Source: Nitrospirillum pindoramense
GTDB taxonomy: Bacteria; Pseudomonadota; Alphaproteobacteria; Azospirillales; Azospirillaceae
Reading direction: 5' to 3'
DNA length: 64,000 bases
NCBI RefSeq assembly: GCF_007827955.1
Contig: NZ_VITR01000014.1
Span: 124,001-188,000 of the forward strand
Positions 18,272 to 27,604 of the stretch are shown here, piece by piece. The first letter of the stretch is position 1, and every line of letters begins with the position of its first letter. The notes under the pieces were generated by a model. The model saw only the letters and a list, made by a program, of their open reading frames with translations. It ran no database searches and was not told the origin of the DNA. The position numbers and the translations under genes are program-made.

Positions 18272-19222
18272 ATGGCACCTTATCATGTTCCCGATACCGC
18301 CCCGGGCGCTACTTTAGAACCATTCCAGGATGGTTCGGCCGGTCAACCGTTGCCGCCCAGCCTGGCCGCCGCGGCCGTGACCGTGCTGACCACGGCGGCA
18401 CCGATGGAGAAGGTGCGGCTGACGCGGACCTTCGCCGCGGCCTGGCGCGCGGGTTCGCTGCCGGACCTGTCCGGCCCCATTTCCCCCGATCTGGTCCCCC
18501 CCGACCGGCCGGCGCGGCCTGCGCGGCCGGAGCTGAAGCTGCCGCGCGACATGCCCAAGCGGCGCAAGGCCGGCAGCGTGGCGGGACGGGTGGCCTTGCT
18601 GCACGCCCTGGCCCATATCGAGCTGAACGCCATCGACCTCGCCTGGGACATCGTCGCCCGCTTCCCCACCTTCCCCGACGGCACCCCGGCCCCCCGCGCC
18701 TTCAAGGATGATTGGGTGAAGGTCGCGGATGAAGAGGCCAAGCACCACGCCCTGCTGGCCCAGCGCCTGGCAGCATTGGGCGCCGCTTATGGCGACCTGC
18801 CGGCGCATGACGGGCTGTGGCAGGCCAGCGAGGTCACGGCCCACGACCTGGCCGCCCGCCTGGCCCTGGTGCCCATGGTGCTGGAGGCGCGCGGCCTGGA
18901 CGTGACCCCGATGATGATCGCCAACCTGAAGAAGGTGGGCGATGAGGACAGCGCCGCCATCCTGCAAATCATCCATGATGAGGAAATCGGCCATGTCGCC
19001 GCCGGCCGCCATTGGTTCGGCGTGATCGCGGCAGCGGCCGGCAACGACCCGGCGGCGCAGTGGCGCGCCCTGGTGCGCCGGTACTTCAAGGGCGATATCA
19101 AGCGCCCCTTCAACGATGCCAGCCGCGCCAAGGCCAACTTCCCACCGGACTGGTATGAGCCGCTGGCGCCGGTGGAAACCGTCCTGGCCGGACGGAAAGC
19201 CGAAATGGAAAGGCCGGACTGA
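18272..19222 (+). CDS. DUF455 family ferritin-like protein
   Basis: 316 residues from ATG 18272; an in-frame ATG at 18221 would add 17, and neither has a clear ribosome site. The ferritin-like helices carry the carboxylate/His pairs of DUF455: LLHALAHIELNAIDLAWD, KVADEEAKHHALLAQRL and IHDEEIGHVAAGRHWF, arranged like the di-iron site of the MiaE/ferritin superfamily. It may therefore be a di-iron oxygenase or hydroxylase; substrate unknown. The N-terminal ~40 residues are low-complexity and less certain. Confidence 0.88.
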   Translation: MAPYHVPDTAPGATLEPFQDGSAGQPLPPSLAAAAVTVLTTAAPMEKVRLTRTFAAAWRAGSLPDLSGPISPDLVPPDRPARPARPELKLPRDMPKRRKAGSVAGRVALLHALAHIELNAIDLAWDIVARFPTFPDGTPAPRAFKDDWVKVADEEAKHHALLAQRLAALGAAYGDLPAHDGLWQASEVTAHDLAARLALVPMVLEARGLDVTPMMIANLKKVGDEDSAAILQIIHDEEIGHVAAGRHWFGVIAAAAGNDPAAQWRALVRRYFKGDIKRPFNDASRAKANFPPDWYEPLAPVETVLAGRKAEMERPD

Positions 19223-19365
19223 TCCGCCCGGTTACCGTTCGGTAACAAACTGATCTTGGGCCCGTCACTCCGCCCTTGCTACCATCCCCGCCAACGGTCC
19301 GCCCCCGGGCGGCGTCTTCCCTTCTCCGCTGCCCCGCCAGCCCTGACCATGGTACCCGAACGCCC

Positions 19366-21243
19366 ATGACCGCCTCTTCCTCCGGTGAAACGATGTCCCG
19401 CCGTACCCTGCTGCGCCGCGGCCTGATGGCCGGCACCGCCCTGGTCGCCCTGACCGCCCTGCCCGAGCTGGCGCCCCAGCCCGCCGTGGCGGCCCCGTCC
19501 CCTGCGGCGGAGCCATCGGCGACGGAGAAGGCGCTGAACGCCTTCTTCGAGGATTGCTGGAATGAGGACCTGGCCCGCGACCCGCAGCAGCGCACCGTGC
19601 TGGGCCTGCCGGGCCCGCATGACAAGTGGACCATCCCGGACGACGCCCGCCTGCTGGAGAGTTTCCACCTGGCCGAACAGCGGTTGAAAACCCTGAAGGG
19701 CTTCAAGGAGGCGGACCTGTCGCCCAGCGCGCTGGTCAGCAAGCAGTTGTTCGAGAATGAGCTGCAGCAGACCATCACCCAGTATCCCTGGCGCAACCAC
19801 AGCTATGTGATCAGCCAGCTGACCGGCCCCCACACCGACATCGCCAGCTTCCTGATCACCTACCATGCCGTGGGCGGCGTGCAGGACGCAGAGGACTACG
19901 TGGCCCGCCTGGTGGGCATCGCCCCGCTGATGGACGCCTACCTGGCGCGCATCGCCAAGCAGGCGGACATGGGCGTCCTGCCGCCGGCCTTCGCCTTCAA
20001 ATCCATCCTGGAGGCGGCGCGCAACGTCATCACCGGCAAGCCGTTCACGTCCAACGCCACCGAAACCAGCCCCCTGCTGGCCGACTTCACCGAGAAGGTG
20101 ACGGCGCTGAAACTGCCCGAGGCGGACCAGGCCCGCCTGCTGGCCGCCGCGGAGAAGGCCCTGACCGGCCAGGTCCAAGCCTCCTTCCAGAAGCTGATCA
20201 GCACCGTGTCGGCGCTGGAGACCAAGGCGACCACCAGCAACGGCGTCTGGGCCCTGCCGGATGGCGAGCGCTTCTATCGCGCCCAGGTGCAGTTGATGAC
20301 CACCCTGCCCCTGGACCCGGCGGCCGTGCACGTGCAGGGGCTGAAGGAGGTGGCGGCGCTGCAGGATGAGATGCGCGGCATCATGGCCAAGGTGGGCTTC
20401 AAGGGTGACCTGCGCGCCTTCTTCGACTATCTGCGCACCGACAAGCGCTTCTACGACCCGGCCACGACCGAGGGCCGCGCCACCTATCTGAAGCGGGCCA
20501 GCGACCTCATCGACCGCATGCGCTCCGACCTCGACCGGTTCTTCCTGACCAAGCCGAAGGCCCCCATCGTGGTGAAGGCGGTGGAACCCTTCCGGGAAAA
20601 GGCCACGGCCAGCGCCTTTTACGAGCCGGCCTCGCCCGACGGGTCGCGGCCGGGCGTGTTCTACGCCAACCTGTATGACATGTCGGTCAACCCCATCCCC
20701 ATGCTGGAAAGCCTTTGCTATCACGAGGGCATTCCCGGCCATCACATGCAGATCGCCATCGCGCAGGAGATGGCCAACCTGCCGACCTTCCGCCGCTTCA
20801 TCTGGAACAGCGCCTATGGCGAGGGCTGGGCGCTGTACGCCGAGCGCTTCCCCAAGGAGTACGGCTATTACCAGGACCCGTATTCGGATGCCGGCCGCAT
20901 CGCTTCGGAACTGTTCCGCGCCGCCCGGCTGGTGCTGGACACCGGCATCCACCTGAAGCGGTGGACGCGCGAACAGGCCATCACCTACATGAACGAGAAC
21001 ACGGCCAACCCCGAGCACGACAACATCACCGAGATCGAGCGCTACTTCGTCTGGCCCGGTCAGGCCCTGGCCTACAAGATCGGCATGAACAAGATCCTGG
21101 AACTGCGTGAGGCCGCCAAGGCCAAGCTGGGCGCGAAGTTCGATATCCGCGCCTTCCACGACACGGTGCTGACCTCGGGCTCCGTCAACCTGCCGGTCCT
21201 GGAGGTCCTGGTGCAGGATTGGGTGAAGCGGACGGCGGCCTGA
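19366..21243 (+). CDS. DUF885 family metallohydrolase with Tat-type signal
   Basis: 625 residues from ATG 19366; ATG 19393 (MSRRTLLRRG) is an alternative with GGTGA nearby. The N-terminus carries a twin-arginine motif SRRTLLRRG and a hydrophobic Ala/Leu stretch ending AVAA. The family's metal motif YHEGIPGHHMQIAIAQE begins at about residue 452 and is followed by GEGWALYAERFPKEYGYY. Export by Tat suggests folding with metal in the cytoplasm, in contrast to the Sec-type paralogue at 9593-11359. Predicted periplasmic zinc peptidase of unknown substrate. Monocistronic. Confidence 0.9.
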   Translation: MTASSSGETMSRRTLLRRGLMAGTALVALTALPELAPQPAVAAPSPAAEPSATEKALNAFFEDCWNEDLARDPQQRTVLGLPGPHDKWTIPDDARLLESFHLAEQRLKTLKGFKEADLSPSALVSKQLFENELQQTITQYPWRNHSYVISQLTGPHTDIASFLITYHAVGGVQDAEDYVARLVGIAPLMDAYLARIAKQADMGVLPPAFAFKSILEAARNVITGKPFTSNATETSPLLADFTEKVTALKLPEADQARLLAAAEKALTGQVQASFQKLISTVSALETKATTSNGVWALPDGERFYRAQVQLMTTLPLDPAAVHVQGLKEVAALQDEMRGIMAKVGFKGDLRAFFDYLRTDKRFYDPATTEGRATYLKRASDLIDRMRSDLDRFFLTKPKAPIVVKAVEPFREKATASAFYEPASPDGSRPGVFYANLYDMSVNPIPMLESLCYHEGIPGHHMQIAIAQEMANLPTFRRFIWNSAYGEGWALYAERFPKEYGYYQDPYSDAGRIASELFRAARLVLDTGIHLKRWTREQAITYMNENTANPEHDNITEIERYFVWPGQALAYKIGMNKILELREAAKAKLGAKFDIRAFHDTVLTSGSVNLPVLEVLVQDWVKRTAA

Positions 21244-21613
21244 TCCCCCGCCCCCAATTCCAGATCCACGGCGGCGCGCGTGCCAGGCGCGGCGCCGCCA
21301 GCGCCATAACGGGTATGCGTTATATTATCACATAAATCTGTGGCCCTCGGCGACGGGTCCGGGCAGGGTGCCGCGTATCAAGGTCAAGGGCAGCCCAACC
21401 CAAGGTGGCGCCCGTCCGAACGAGAGCTTTGGCAGTTCACGTATGTGCGGGGGCGGCGTCCTGGCGGATGCCGCCCTTTTCACGTTTTCAGGCCGGGGCG
21501 GCCCGGAACACCAACCGGCCCTGGAATAGACCTCTCGCACAAGCGTTTACGCCAAGGCTGGCTACACGCTATCATGGCAATGGCAAGGAAAGGACGACGC
21601 TGGACGGCCATAG
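21244..21613. other. 370-bp non-coding region with internal terminator
   Basis: No credible ORF. An AT-rich promoter-like stretch at about 21315-21340 is followed ~120 bp later by a strong terminator hairpin, all ahead of the glycosyltransferase gene. This could be a small RNA or a regulated leader. A GC hairpin at 21270-21299 follows the DUF885 stop. Confidence 0.4.
21451..21480 (+). terminator. Strong intrinsic terminator
   Basis: GGGCGGCGTCC (21451-21461) pairs over 11 positions (one G-T) with GGATGCCGCCC (21466-21476), tetraloop TGGC, followed by TTTTCACGTTTT. It is 207 bp past the DUF885 stop and 137 bp before the next gene. Confidence 0.75.
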
Positions 21614-22459
21614 ATGAAACTGCATGCCATACTGATCACACGCAATGACGACCTCATCATCGGGGATTGGCTGCGGCGGCATCACGGCTTTTTCGACACC
21701 ATCGCCGTCGTCGATGGTTCCGATGGCACCTACACCCGCACCCTGTGCGCCGACTATGCCAACGTCCGCTATGACCGCGACCCGCCCGGCCCCATCACCG
21801 ACCAGACGCTGCGGCACCGGGGGTACGAAATGCTGCGGGACGCGGTGACGGAAGGGGACTGGTTCTTTGCCGCCCACCCCGACGAGTTCCTGATCCACGA
21901 CCCGCGGTCCTTAATGTCCATCACGGCCAATATAGTAATGTGGCTGCCGCTGCACATCCTGCCGCACACGACGGAAATCGAAGCGTGGCGGGTCGCCGAA
22001 GGACGCCATCCCACCACGCTGTTCAGCCACTTCTGGTGGCGGCGCGGCGCCGTGCCCCACTGTGAATACCGTATGTGGAAACTGGTGCGCGAGCCGGTGT
22101 GGGATTTGGTCAGCACAAAGCCCAGCACCTCGGTGATCCCCATGAACTACATGGGGGAAGCCATCCCCACGCTGGTGCCGATCTATCTGCACTACAAGTG
22201 CTACAACCCCTGCCCCGACCTGTATGAGGCCGACGGGCGGCTGAAAAAATCCAACCTGAATACGGGTATGCCCTCCGCCGGCCAGGGCGAATACTTTTTC
22301 GACGATGACCACCCCTACATGGAACAGGGCGTGGCTTGGAACGTCGCCCGCTTCACCACGCCCGCGGATCTCGTGGCCCGCTTCGGCAACCCGCCTCGCT
22401 TGGTTCAGGTCGGGAACGAGTTGACGATGGTCAACGACGAGGGCGCCGTCGTCCATTGA
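21614..22459 (+). CDS. Family 2-like glycosyltransferase
   Basis: 281 residues. The N-terminal motif MKLHAILITRNDDLIIGDWLRRHHGFFDTIAVVDGSDG and the later WFFAAHPDEFLIH match GT2-type cytosolic transferases (Glyco_tranf_2_4-like), which use a nucleotide-sugar donor. The C-terminal half (LVPIYLHYKCYN..., WNVARFTTP) is typical of that subgroup, without membrane segments. Likely involved in a surface glycan; acceptor unknown. The GT-C membrane protein follows 237 bp later on the same strand. Confidence 0.85.
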   Translation: MKLHAILITRNDDLIIGDWLRRHHGFFDTIAVVDGSDGTYTRTLCADYANVRYDRDPPGPITDQTLRHRGYEMLRDAVTEGDWFFAAHPDEFLIHDPRSLMSITANIVMWLPLHILPHTTEIEAWRVAEGRHPTTLFSHFWWRRGAVPHCEYRMWKLVREPVWDLVSTKPSTSVIPMNYMGEAIPTLVPIYLHYKCYNPCPDLYEADGRLKKSNLNTGMPSAGQGEYFFDDDHPYMEQGVAWNVARFTTPADLVARFGNPPRLVQVGNELTMVNDEGAVVH

Positions 22460-22538
22460 CGGCGTCTTCCATCCCGCCCCCTCCATCACACCCGGCCCGA
22501 TGCCGGACCTGGACGCCTTGGCGCTGGCTGACCGGATC

Positions 22539-22561
22539 GGCGCTCTATTATTAAGAGCGCC
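22539..22561. other. Hairpin between glycosyltransferase genes
   Basis: GGCGCTCT (22539-22546) and AGAGCGCC (22554-22561) pair perfectly around ATTATTA. No T-run follows, so function as terminator is unsure. The flanking 22600-22690 region is AT-rich and probably holds the promoter of the next gene. Confidence 0.5.
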
Positions 22562-22696
22562 ACGCCCCCAGAATTGATATAATGGAAATTGGTGCGGCGG
22601 CCCGATATGTACTCCTAAATATTCCAGAATATTGGCGCGGCCCAGCCTGATCGCGCACGAGCGCGTAAGAATTAATTAGAATCATGGGCAGTCGGA

Positions 22697-24454
22697 ATGC
22701 AAACGGCGCTGAACGTCGCAGATTCAAAAAGAATCTCACAGATTGTGTGGCTGAAATACGAGCAATGGATCGTGGGCTTGGCCAACCTGCTGATTCTCGG
22801 CGCCGTCGTGGTCGCGGCGGGAAGGCCGTTCACCTATCCCCTGGACGACACCTACATACAAATGGCGATCGCGCGGACATGGGGTGACAGCGGCGTCTGG
22901 GGCATAGACCGCCTCGACCCGGCCGCCGCCTCCTCATCGCCCCTGTTCGTCCTGGTCCTGGCGGCGGTCCACCTGCTGTGGGGGGCGCGGACGGGCTTCG
23001 AGCTGGTGCCGCTGGCGATCAACGCGGCCGTCATGATCGGCTGCGCGCTGGCGTGGGATGCCATCCTGGATGCCGCATCCGCGGCGGAAGGGGCGAGATC
23101 ACGGCCAACCCCGCGCTTCCGGTCCCTCGTGCGCGTCGGCATGCTGATGGCGCTGTCCGCCGCCACCCCCTTGTTCGTGACGGCCATCATCGGCATGGAG
23201 CACACGCCACAGGTGCTGGCCTACAGCCTTCTCGCCTATCACGGCAGCCGGGCGGTGGCGGAGCGCCAGGCGTGCCCTGGCCGCACCATCATCCGCCTGG
23301 CCATCGCCGCCTGCGCCGTCGCCGCCCTACGGTATGAGGCCGTGCTGATCATCGGGCCGCTGTGCCTAGTCGCCGTGATCAATGGCCAGCTGCGCCTGGC
23401 GGCGGCCCTGGCCTTGGGCGCCGCGGTGCCCATGGCGGCATTCGGCCTGGCCTGGGTCACGGATGGCGGATGGCCGGTTCCGAATTCGATCCTGATGAAG
23501 CTGATGCTGCATGATCAGGACGGTCAGCATGTCATCCAGTTCTTTCCGGCGGCCTGGACCCTGTTCGGGATCATGACCATCACCGCCGGCTTGGTCGCCC
23601 TTCGCGCCCATAGGCGTTGGTGCGACCTCGGCCTCGGCAGCCTGCGTCACGACTGGGGCCTGGTTCTCGGCGGGGTCGCCCTGTGCTGCGCGGCCGCCCA
23701 GGTCGTGCTGGGCATGGCGGGTTGGCTTTACCGATATGAAGCCGCCGCCATCGCCCTGAACATGCTGGCCGCCTTCGTCATCCTGCTCCAGGACCATCGC
23801 CTGCGGGTCCAAGCCCTGGTGCTGCTGGCCCTGGTCGCGATGGCGAGCTACCGGACGGCGGATGCCGTCACGCTGGCGACCGCCGCCCCCCACGATAGAC
23901 GATGGGAACATGTCGAGCCCGCCGCGTTCGTGGCGCGCTTCTATGGGACGTCGCCAGTCATCGTGAATGATATCGGCGTCATGGCCTGGCTCGCCCCCCA
24001 GGCACGGGTGCTGGATCTGGCGGGCCTCGCCAACAACGACATCGCGCGACAGCGGCTATCGCCATCCGGCTTGTCGTGGCAAGCCGTTGACGATTGGACC
24101 CGGCGGACCGGGGCGCCGCTGGCCGTCATCCAGATTTGCTGGGACCCCATCGCGCATGTCCTGCCTGACGGCTGGCGGATCGTCGCTTTGTGGGTGGGAC
24201 CGCGGAACGTGCTGTTCGGCGACCGGGTCGTCGGTATTTTCGCCACGTCCCAGGCCGAAGCCGCCCCATTGGCGGCGAACCTGCGCCGGTATGAGACAAC
24301 GGGCGGCCGCCTGGTCTACTTCGACGATCTTCCCCAGCCCTATCACACGGCGTTCATGCGGAAACTGCGGCAAACGGGCTGCTCTGCGATCAAGGACCTG
24401 GCAATGGCGGCCCAGCGTTGGCGGGCCCAAGCGCCGGGACCCGGCGCCCCCTGA
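22697..24454 (+). CDS. GT-C-type membrane glycosyltransferase-like protein
   Basis: 585 residues with about ten hydrophobic segments. The first loop carries YPLDDTYIQMAIARTWGDSGVWGI, an acidic pair motif at the position used by ArnT/PMT-type GT-C enzymes, followed by the SSSPLFVLVLAAVH stretch usual in this group. The C-terminal ~150 residues are soluble (VNDIGVMAWLAPQARVLDLAGLANNDIARQ). Probably transfers a sugar from a polyprenyl donor in the periplasm. Ribosome site weak. Ends before a strong terminator shared with convergent prfB. Specific substrate unknown. Confidence 0.8.
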   Translation: MQTALNVADSKRISQIVWLKYEQWIVGLANLLILGAVVVAAGRPFTYPLDDTYIQMAIARTWGDSGVWGIDRLDPAAASSSPLFVLVLAAVHLLWGARTGFELVPLAINAAVMIGCALAWDAILDAASAAEGARSRPTPRFRSLVRVGMLMALSAATPLFVTAIIGMEHTPQVLAYSLLAYHGSRAVAERQACPGRTIIRLAIAACAVAALRYEAVLIIGPLCLVAVINGQLRLAAALALGAAVPMAAFGLAWVTDGGWPVPNSILMKLMLHDQDGQHVIQFFPAAWTLFGIMTITAGLVALRAHRRWCDLGLGSLRHDWGLVLGGVALCCAAAQVVLGMAGWLYRYEAAAIALNMLAAFVILLQDHRLRVQALVLLALVAMASYRTADAVTLATAAPHDRRWEHVEPAAFVARFYGTSPVIVNDIGVMAWLAPQARVLDLAGLANNDIARQRLSPSGLSWQAVDDWTRRTGAPLAVIQICWDPIAHVLPDGWRIVALWVGPRNVLFGDRVVGIFATSQAEAAPLAANLRRYETTGGRLVYFDDLPQPYHTAFMRKLRQTGCSAIKDLAMAAQRWRAQAPGPGAP

Positions 24455-24477
24455 CGGGTGGCCGGGGCCCGGCCAAT

Positions 24478-24511
24478 AAAAAAGCCGGGGAGTCGCCCCC
24501 CGGCTTTTTTT
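24478..24511. terminator. Strong bidirectional intrinsic terminator
   Basis: AAAAAAGCCGGGG (24478-24490) pairs with CCCCGGCTTTTTT (24498-24510), giving T-runs on both strands. It ends the GT-C gene (+) and prfB (-). Confidence 0.93.
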
Positions 24512-24541
24512 ATTACAACACCAAAACGATCGGAGCCCCGG

Positions 24542-25664
24542 TCAGGCGTCCGCCTCGTCGCCCTGACCCTTGATGCGATGGGCCAGCGCCGCCTGCAGGA
24601 ACTCGTCGATATCGCCATCCAGAACAGCGCCGCTCTGGCTGGTTTCGACACCGGTACGAAGGTCCTTCACCATCTGGTAGGGCTGCAGGACGTAGGAACG
24701 GATCTGGTGGCCCCAGCCGATCTCCGTCTTTTGCGCTTCCAGGTTGGCGGCGGCCTCCTCGCGCTTGCGCAGCTCCATCTCATAGATGCGGGCGCGCAGC
24801 ATGTCCCAGGCCTTGGACCGGTTCTTGTGCTGGCTGCGCTCCTGCTGGCAGGCGACGACGATGCCGGTGGGCATGTGGGTCAGGCGGACGGCCGAGTCCG
24901 TCTTGTTGACGTGCTGACCACCGGCGCCGGAGGCGCGGTAAGTGTCCACCCGCACATCCTTCTCGTTGATCTCCACCACGATCTTGTCGTCGATGACAGG
25001 CGTGACGGAAACGCTGGAGAAGCTGGTGTGCCGGCGCGCCTGGCTGTCGAACGGGCTGATGCGCACCAGGCGATGCACACCCGATTCCGTCTTCAGCCAG
25101 CCATAGGCGTTGTGGCCCTTGATCTGGATGGTGGAGGACTTGATGCCCGCCTCTTCCCCGTTGGTCTCGTCCAGCAGTTCCACCTTGAACTTATGCTGTT
25201 CGGCCCAGCGGCTGTACATGCGCAGCAGCATCAGGGCCCAATCCTGGGCCTCCGTGCCGCCGGCGCCGGCGTTGACTTCCAGATAGCAGTCGTTGGCGTC
25301 GGCCTCGCCCGACAGCAGGCTTTCCAGTTCCAGGGCCGCCGCGCGCTTCTGCAGGGCGACCAGGCCCTGCTCGGCGTCGGCGATGATTTCCTGGTCGCCT
25401 TCCAGCTCACCCATCTCGATCAGCTCGATGCCGTCGTTCAGGTCGCGCTCCAGCGCGCGATAGCCTTCGATGGCGGTCTCAAGCTGGGTCTTTTCCCGCA
25501 TGATCTTCTGCGCGCGGTCGGAATCGTCCCACAGCTTGGGGTCTTCCGACAGGGCGTTCAGTTCGTCGTAGCGGCGGAGGGCATTCTCCCAGTCAAAGAT
25601 GCCTCCTTAGCAGCGTCAAGGACTGTCGCACAGCCTCGACGACCGCCTCGATCTCGGCCCGCAT
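24542..25664 (-). CDS. prfB: Peptide chain release factor 2 (programmed +1 frameshift)
   Basis: RF2 recognises UGA and UAA and releases the nascent chain. It is encoded in two frames: ATG 25664 (AGGAGG 7 nt upstream) starts a 23-codon ORF ending CTT-TGA (TGA at 25595-25593); skipping the T at 25595 joins it to the frame that runs to 24542, giving 373 residues. The main frame holds RF2 landmarks: the tripeptide anticodon region ([14 protein letters not shown]), the catalytic GGQ in [19 protein letters not shown], and [23 protein letters not shown] first ATG at 25501 would miss 54 residues. RF2 shortage promotes the shift, so the gene is autoregulated. Confidence 0.97.
25592..25607 (-). promoter_or_regulatory. 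RF2 autoregulatory frameshift site
   Basis: Minus strand reads AGGAGGCATCTTTGAC: an internal Shine-Dalgarno 3 nt before the slippery CTT, then in-frame UGA followed by C. It closely matches the E. coli prfB site (AGGGGGTATCTTTGAC). Confidence 0.96.
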
Positions 25665-25815
25665 CGCGGTCCTCCTCGTCTCGGGTCATGAAATGGTCTT
25701 GTAACGGACCGCTTAGATACCCGCTCAGGGCCTTGATTTGAACCCTGCATTTCGAAGGGGGGCGTTGCGGCGGCAATGCGCCCGCCTCCAGGAAGGCGGG
25801 CGGAAGCCAGACGCG

Positions 25816-27312
25816 TCAGCCCACCATGGCCAGCGACGCCTCGTTGACGCGGCGGGTCAGGGCGTTGGCACCCTCGGTCGCGTCGGCGATCTTGGTCAGG
25901 CTTTCGCTGATGCTGGAAACGCCATCCGCCGCTGTCTGCATGTTGCGGGAGATGTCGCGGGTCACCGCGTTCTGCTCCTCCACCGCCGCCGCCATGGCGC
26001 TGGAGATGGCGTTGATGCGGTTGATGATGCCGCCGATGCCCTGGATGGCGCGGGCCGAGTCGGTGGTGGCCAGCTGCACCGTGCTGATCTGCTCGGCGAT
26101 CTCACCCGTGGCCTTGGCCGTCTGGGTGGCCAGTTGCTTGACCTCGTGCGCGACAACGGCGAAGCCCTTGCCGGCCTCGCCCGCCCGCGCCGCCTCGATG
26201 GTGGCGTTCAGCGCCAGCAGGTTGGTCTGGCTGGCGATGTCGCTGATCAGCTTCACCACTTCGCCGATGCGCTGGGCGGCGTTCAGCAGGCCGGTGACGG
26301 AGGTGTTGGTCAGGTCCGTCTGGCGCACCGCATCCTCGGAGATCTTGGAGGCTTCGGCCATCTGGCGGCTGATCTCCTCGATCGAGGCCACCAGCTCGGT
26401 GGCGCCGCCGGCGATGGCCTGCACATTGCCGGACGCGACCATCGCCGCGTTGGACGCGTGGCTGACCTGGTCGTTGGCCACCGACATGGCGCCGGCCAGC
26501 CCCTGCAGATCCTGGGCGATCCCCTTTTGCGTGGCCACGCGCTGCTCACGGGCTTCCACTTGGGGGGTGATGTCGGTGGCGAACTTCACCACCTTGTAGG
26601 GCTTGCCGCTGATGTCGAAGATGGGGTTGTAGGTCGCCTGGATCCAGACGGCCCGGCCGCCCTTGCCCAGCCGCTTGTATTCGGCGGTCTGGAATTCGCC
26701 ACGGCCCAACGCCGCCCAGAAGCGCTTGTACGCCTCGCTGCCCTTGACACCGTCGTCCACGAACAGGCTGTGAGAGCGCCCCTGGATCTCCGCCAGGGTG
26801 TACCCCATGGCGGTCAGGAAGTTGGCGTTGGCGGTCAGGATGGTGCCGTCCATCGCGAACTCGATGACCGCCTGGCTGCGGTGGATGGCCTCCAACTGGC
26901 CCATGACGTCCAGCGAGCGCCGCTTGGCCTCGGAGATGTCGGTGGCGAATTTGATGACCTTCACCGGCCGGCCATTGGCGCCCATGACGGGGTTGTAAGT
27001 GGCCTGCAGCCAGATTTCCCGCCCGCCCTTGGCCAGGCGCTTGTATTCCGCCGCCTGGAACTCCCCACGGTTCAGGGCGGCCCAGAAGCTCTTGTACGCC
27101 TCACCGGCCTTGACACCGTCATCCACGAACAGGCTGTGGTGCCGGCCCCGGATTTCGCCCAACGTGTAGCCCATGGCGTCCAGGAAGTTCTGGTTGGCGG
27201 TCAGGATGGTGCCATCCATCGCGAACTCGATGATCGCTTGGGAACGGTTGACGGCGTCCAATACAGCACGCGTATCCGAACCCGCGCCGTGGGAGAAGAA
27301 ACCGTTCCTCAT
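25816..27312 (-). CDS. Methyl-accepting chemotaxis protein with two PAS domains (soluble)
   Basis: 498 residues from ATG 27312 (GGGG about 8 nt upstream). Two PAS domains occupy residues ~20-130 and ~140-255 and are close copies of each other (shared [13 protein letters not shown], GYTLx[19 protein letters not shown]-like, [14 protein letters not shown]-like). A coiled-coil signalling domain follows, with the conserved hairpin tip [33 protein letters not shown]. There is no transmembrane segment or HAMP, so it is cytoplasmic; a redox, oxygen or energy signal is likely by analogy to Aer-type PAS receptors. No che genes nearby. Confidence 0.93.
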   Translation of the reverse strand: MRNGFFSHGAGSDTRAVLDAVNRSQAIIEFAMDGTILTANQNFLDAMGYTLGEIRGRHHSLFVDDGVKAGEAYKSFWAALNRGEFQAAEYKRLAKGGREIWLQATYNPVMGANGRPVKVIKFATDISEAKRRSLDVMGQLEAIHRSQAVIEFAMDGTILTANANFLTAMGYTLAEIQGRSHSLFVDDGVKGSEAYKRFWAALGRGEFQTAEYKRLGKGGRAVWIQATYNPIFDISGKPYKVVKFATDITPQVEAREQRVATQKGIAQDLQGLAGAMSVANDQVSHASNAAMVASGNVQAIAGGATELVASIEEISRQMAEASKISEDAVRQTDLTNTSVTGLLNAAQRIGEVVKLISDIASQTNLLALNATIEAARAGEAGKGFAVVAHEVKQLATQTAKATGEIAEQISTVQLATTDSARAIQGIGGIINRINAISSAMAAAVEEQNAVTRDISRNMQTAADGVSSISESLTKIADATEGANALTRRVNEASLAMVG

Positions 27313-27604
27313 GAGCGACCCCGTTACTTCTTTGGTAATAGGCCGGAAACGCCGACCCGCCCCCAAAAGCTAGAGTTGCATCCTTAAGTTTCCCTTAAGC
27401 GTCCAAACCCGCCAAATTCCATATACGTGTTCTTTATCAATGATTTATCTTTTCATTCATACCCGGTTGATTGCTAACCTGAAGTATTAGCCCGCCGACG
27501 CAAGCCGCGACTCCCAGGCCAACAGGGCTATCCGGAATGCGAAAAGGCCGCTCCACCGGTGGCGGAGCGGCCTTCGCAACAACTCTTGGCGGGAGCGTCA
27601 GGTC
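27313..27604. other. Intergenic region upstream of the chemoreceptor gene
   Basis: AT-rich at 27395-27490 and probably contains the chemoreceptor promoter (minus strand). It also holds the ompW terminator. No ORF seen. Confidence 0.5.
27544..27574 (-). terminator. Intrinsic terminator of ompW
   Basis: AAGGCCGCTCC (27544-27554) pairs perfectly with GGAGCGGCCTT (27564-27574). On the minus strand the stem is followed by TT of a TTTT run. Confidence 0.88.

Noticed and set aside
24542-25664. prfB broken by a frameshift mutation
   Set aside because: The break sits at AGGAGG-CTT-TGA-C, the known programmed site, so it is functional.
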